DNA from: Anaerolinea thermophila
GTDB lineage: Bacteria; Chloroflexota; Anaerolineae; Anaerolineales; Villigracilaceae
DNA: 8,035 nt
Assembly (NCBI GenBank): GCA_022729775.1
Contig: DZBA01000147.1
Location: 1-8,035 of the forward strand
Direction: 5' to 3'
The first letter of the stretch is position 1; each line of letters begins with the position of its first letter. Below the pieces are notes generated by a model, which saw only the letters and a list, made by a program, of their open reading frames with translations, was not told the DNA's origin and did no database searches. Positions 6,518 to 8,035 of this stretch are shown here, piece after piece. Position numbers and translations under genes: made by a program.

Positions 6518-6922
6518 TTACAGTTGATACAACTCCACCAACACCCCGCCCGTAGACTCGGGATGGATGAAGGCGTACTTCTTGCCATCCGCGCCTGTGC
6601 GCGGCTCTTCATTAATCAAGCGGATGTTCTTTTCTTTCAATTGCTTCATCATGCCTTCGATGTCGTCCACTTCGAGACAAAGATGATGCATCCCCTGTCC
6701 GCGCTTGGCAAGATATTTGGCAATACCGGAATCGTCGCTGGTCGGCATGACCAGTTCCACTTCCGCGCCTGCGAGCGGCAAAAATGCAACCTGCGATTTT
6801 TCCGCGGGGACGTCGCGTAATTCATGTAATTGAATTCCCAGCGCGTCGCGCCAAAATTTCAGGGATTGCTCCATATTTTCGACGACAACAGCAACATGAT
6901 TAATGGCTTTAATTTGCGGCAT
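6518..6922 (-). CDS. mce: Methylmalonyl-CoA epimerase (VOC superfamily)
   Basis: This 134-residue metalloenzyme interconverts the (S) and (R) forms of methylmalonyl-CoA, linking propionyl-CoA carboxylation to methylmalonyl-CoA mutase and succinyl-CoA. It shows the paired beta-alpha-beta-beta-beta units of the vicinal oxygen chelate fold. Likely metal ligands are H9 (NHVAVVV), E56 in the EVELVMP strand, one histidine of GMHHL (H79 or H80) and E130 in the final VLVELYQL strand. IAKYLAKRGQGMHHLCLEVDD (67-87) is highly typical of the family. Length is normal. A strong AAGGAG ribosome binding site lies at 6929-6934 with a 6-base spacer. The gene is 40 bases after trpA and 67 before tilS on the same strand. 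No mutase or carboxylase gene is in the window. A glyoxalase-type protein is the main alternative but is less likely. Confidence 0.9.
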   Translation of the reverse strand: MPQIKAINHVAVVVENMEQSLKFWRDALGIQLHELRDVPAEKSQVAFLPLAGAEVELVMPTSDDSGIAKYLAKRGQGMHHLCLEVDDIEGMMKQLKEKNIRLINEEPRTGADGKKYAFIHPESTGGVLVELYQL

Positions 6923-6928
6923 GAGTTA

Positions 6929-6957
6929 CTCCTTGTTCATATTTGAAAACATGAACA
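6929..6957 (-). promoter_or_regulatory. mce ribosome binding site with an adjoining 7-bp hairpin
   Basis: On the minus strand AAGGAG (6929-6934) lies six bases before the mce ATG, the best ribosome binding site in the window. Directly upstream, TGTTCAT and ATGAACA (plus coordinates 6934-6940 and 6951-6957) form a 7-bp stem with a 10-base loop. The stem touches the first base of the binding site. It could set apart trpA and mce translation or be a remnant of a terminator; it is A/T-rich and only moderately stable. Confidence 0.55.
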
Positions 6958-6962
6958 TGATT

Positions 6963-7730
6963 TTATCTCAAAGCCTTTGCAAATTCCGCCGCGAATTGTT
7001 TCGCTGCCTCAACTGGGTTTTCACTTCCACCAATTGCTTTCACACACGCCGAGCCGACAATGACTCCGTCAGCAAGTTTGCCAACCTGCGCGGCTTGTTC
7101 GGGCGTGCCGATGCCAAATCCCACGCACACTGGCGCGGAGGTGTGTTCGCGCACGCGATGAATCAAATCTCCAAGCGTATCTGAAATGGCGGTGCGCGCA
7201 CCTGTCACCCCCGTCACCGAAACGAGATAAATAAACCCCTTTGCATTGCGGGCAATGGATTCCATGCGCTCATCGGGTGATGTCGGCGCGAGCATTTGAA
7301 TCAACGGTAGTTCGCCATTAATGGATTGAAATTCCTCCGCTTCTTCCAACGGCAAATCGGGAATGATAAATCCATCCGCGCCTGCATCTCGCGCATCGTG
7401 AATAAATTTCTCCAATCCATACGTCAGCATCGGGTTGAAATATCCCATCAAAATAAATGGGATGGTCACGCCGCGATTGCGAAGTTCTTTCACCGCCGCA
7501 AGCGATTTCTTAATCGTGATTCCTTTCTCCAGCGCAATTTGCGTGGCTTGTTGAATCACAGGTCCATCCGCCAACGGGTCGGAGAAAGATAGACCAACTT
7601 CGATTAAGTCCGCACCGTTTTTGGCGAGGGCTTCGATGATGTCAATGGAAGTGGGGATATCTGGATAGCCCAAAGGAAAGTAGGGCATGAAGATAGGTTT
7701 GTTTGAGAAAGCGTTTTCGATTCGGTTCAT
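6963..7730 (-). CDS. trpA: Tryptophan synthase alpha chain
   Basis: This 255-residue (beta/alpha)8-barrel subunit cleaves indole-3-glycerol phosphate to indole and glyceraldehyde-3-phosphate, and passes indole through a tunnel to TrpB. The catalytic pair is visible as E44 in DLIEVGL and D55 in SDPLADGP. These are 11 residues apart, as for E49 and D60 of the E. coli enzyme. The phosphate-binding and loop regions SVTGVTGAR (171-179) and VGFGIGTPEQA (203-213) are intact, as is MGYFNPMLTYG (95-105). The strand after E44 reads GLSFSDP rather than the usual GxPFSDP, a modest variation. GAGGA at 7734-7738 precedes the ATG with three bases between. trpB lies upstream in the same direction with a 72-base gap filled by short repeats, so the two are probably co-transcribed. 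Confidence 0.97.
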   Translation of the reverse strand: MNRIENAFSNKPIFMPYFPLGYPDIPTSIDIIEALAKNGADLIEVGLSFSDPLADGPVIQQATQIALEKGITIKKSLAAVKELRNRGVTIPFILMGYFNPMLTYGLEKFIHDARDAGADGFIIPDLPLEEAEEFQSINGELPLIQMLAPTSPDERMESIARNAKGFIYLVSVTGVTGARTAISDTLGDLIHRVREHTSAPVCVGFGIGTPEQAAQVGKLADGVIVGSACVKAIGGSENPVEAAKQFAAEFAKALR

Positions 7731-7747
7731 GTTTCCTCGATAGTAGA

Positions 7748-7820
7748 AATTAGGTGATTAGGTAATCAGGACATAGGGAGAGACATGCCCAATTCCTAAT
7801 CCCTAATTACCTAATTCCTT
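7748..7820. repeat. Two opposed blocks of degenerate 7-8 bp repeats between trpB and trpA
   Basis: The left block has AATTAGGT (7748-7755), GATTAGGT (7756-7763) and AATCAGGA (7764-7771). The right block has the same theme on the other strand: AATTCCT (7791-7797), AATCCCT (7798-7804), AATTACCT (7805-7812) and AATTCCTT (7813-7820). The 15-base arms at 7748-7762 and 7802-7816 are complementary at 14 positions and could form a long stem with a 39-base loop. The TAG stop and last few codons of trpB lie within the right block. The units resemble the heptamers after the glycosyltransferase gene. Confidence 0.65.
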
Positions 7821-8035
7821 AATAACAGTATTCAAATCCTTATCCCCTCTTCCCGACAAATTTACCAAAATCACCTGGTCTTTGCGCATGGTCGGTGCCT
7901 TCTTGATGACCTCCGCCACTGCATGAGATGACTCTAGCGCGGGAATAATCCCTTCGGTGTGACATAAAACTTGGAAGGCGTTCAACGCTTCTTCATCGGT
8001 TGCGGAGGTGTAGAAGGCGCGTTCGTTGTCGCGCA
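7803..8035 (-). CDS. trpB: Tryptophan synthase beta chain, C-terminal part
   Basis: Only the last 76 codons are in the window; the gene continues beyond the right edge. TrpB is the PLP-dependent subunit that joins indole and serine to make tryptophan. The fragment reads through SATDEEALNAF, then TEGIIPALESSHA and VNLSGRGDKD, all hallmarks of the TrpB C-terminus. The ESSHA and SGRGDKD motifs surround the cofactor and monovalent-cation region. An internal TTG at 7983-7985 could be taken as a start, but the frame stays open to the window edge with conserved sequence, so this is not a separate small gene. The final residues (Lys-Glu-Leu-Gly-Asn-stop) are encoded by repeat units that fill the trpB-trpA gap. 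Confidence 0.95.
   Translation of the reverse strand, partial: RDNERAFYTSATDEEALNAFQVLCHTEGIIPALESSHAVAEVIKKAPTMRKDQVILVNLSGRGDKDLNTVIKELGN

Noticed and set aside
6451..6612. 54-residue N-terminal extension of TilS
   Set aside because: It overlaps the end of the epimerase gene on the same strand in another frame, and TilS proteins normally begin shortly before the PP-loop as they do from 6450.
7748..7820. CRISPR-like array
   Set aside because: The units are 7-8 bp, degenerate and without unique spacers, and no cas gene is nearby.
7803..7985. Independent 60-codon small gene starting at TTG
   Set aside because: The frame is open to the window edge and the upstream codons continue the conserved TrpB sequence, so it is the end of trpB.

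Overview
The window looks like a chromosomal stretch of a bacterium with moderate GC content. All genes except two partial edge genes are complete and belong to well-known families. The favoured guess is a Chloroflexota (Anaerolineae-like) genome. The reasons are the codon style rich in GCGC/CGCG, the ATGA-coupled genes, and short A/T-rich 7-8 bp repeats between genes. This assignment is inference from style, not from a marker gene.

Left part (1-216): a possible last dozen codons of an upstream gene, a (GC)6 run, a perfect 10-bp hairpin and a weak promoter-like region. Next comes a rightward operon of three genes joined by ATGA start/stop overlaps: threonine synthase (thrC, 217-1485), an AI-2E/PerM family membrane protein (1482-2648) and a membrane-anchored family 2 glycosyltransferase of the GtrB/dolichol-phosphate-sugar synthase type (2645-3577). 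A strong intrinsic terminator (3610-3651) sits in a 7-bp periodic repeat and closes this operon. A MATE-family multidrug/solute exporter (3686-5041) follows on the same strand.

Right part: the genes run leftward, in transcription order trpB (C-terminus only, 7803-8035), trpA (6963-7730), methylmalonyl-CoA epimerase (6518-6922) and tRNA(Ile)-lysidine synthase tilS (5038-6450). trpB and trpA supply the last two steps of tryptophan synthesis. The epimerase and tilS have no metabolic link to them and probably just share transcription.

The two blocks converge at 5038-5041. There the MATE and tilS genes overlap by 4 bp inside a perfect 26-bp palindrome (5027-5052). Because the palindrome is read in the same frame from both sides, two unrelated proteins end in the same residues, Val-Thr-Gln-Ala. 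At two other gene ends (glycosyltransferase and trpB) the stop codon also lies in a short repeat. Repeat DNA at gene ends, sometimes supplying stop codons, is the most interesting theme here. I found no new defence, mobile or biosynthetic system, no CRISPR array and no RNA gene.
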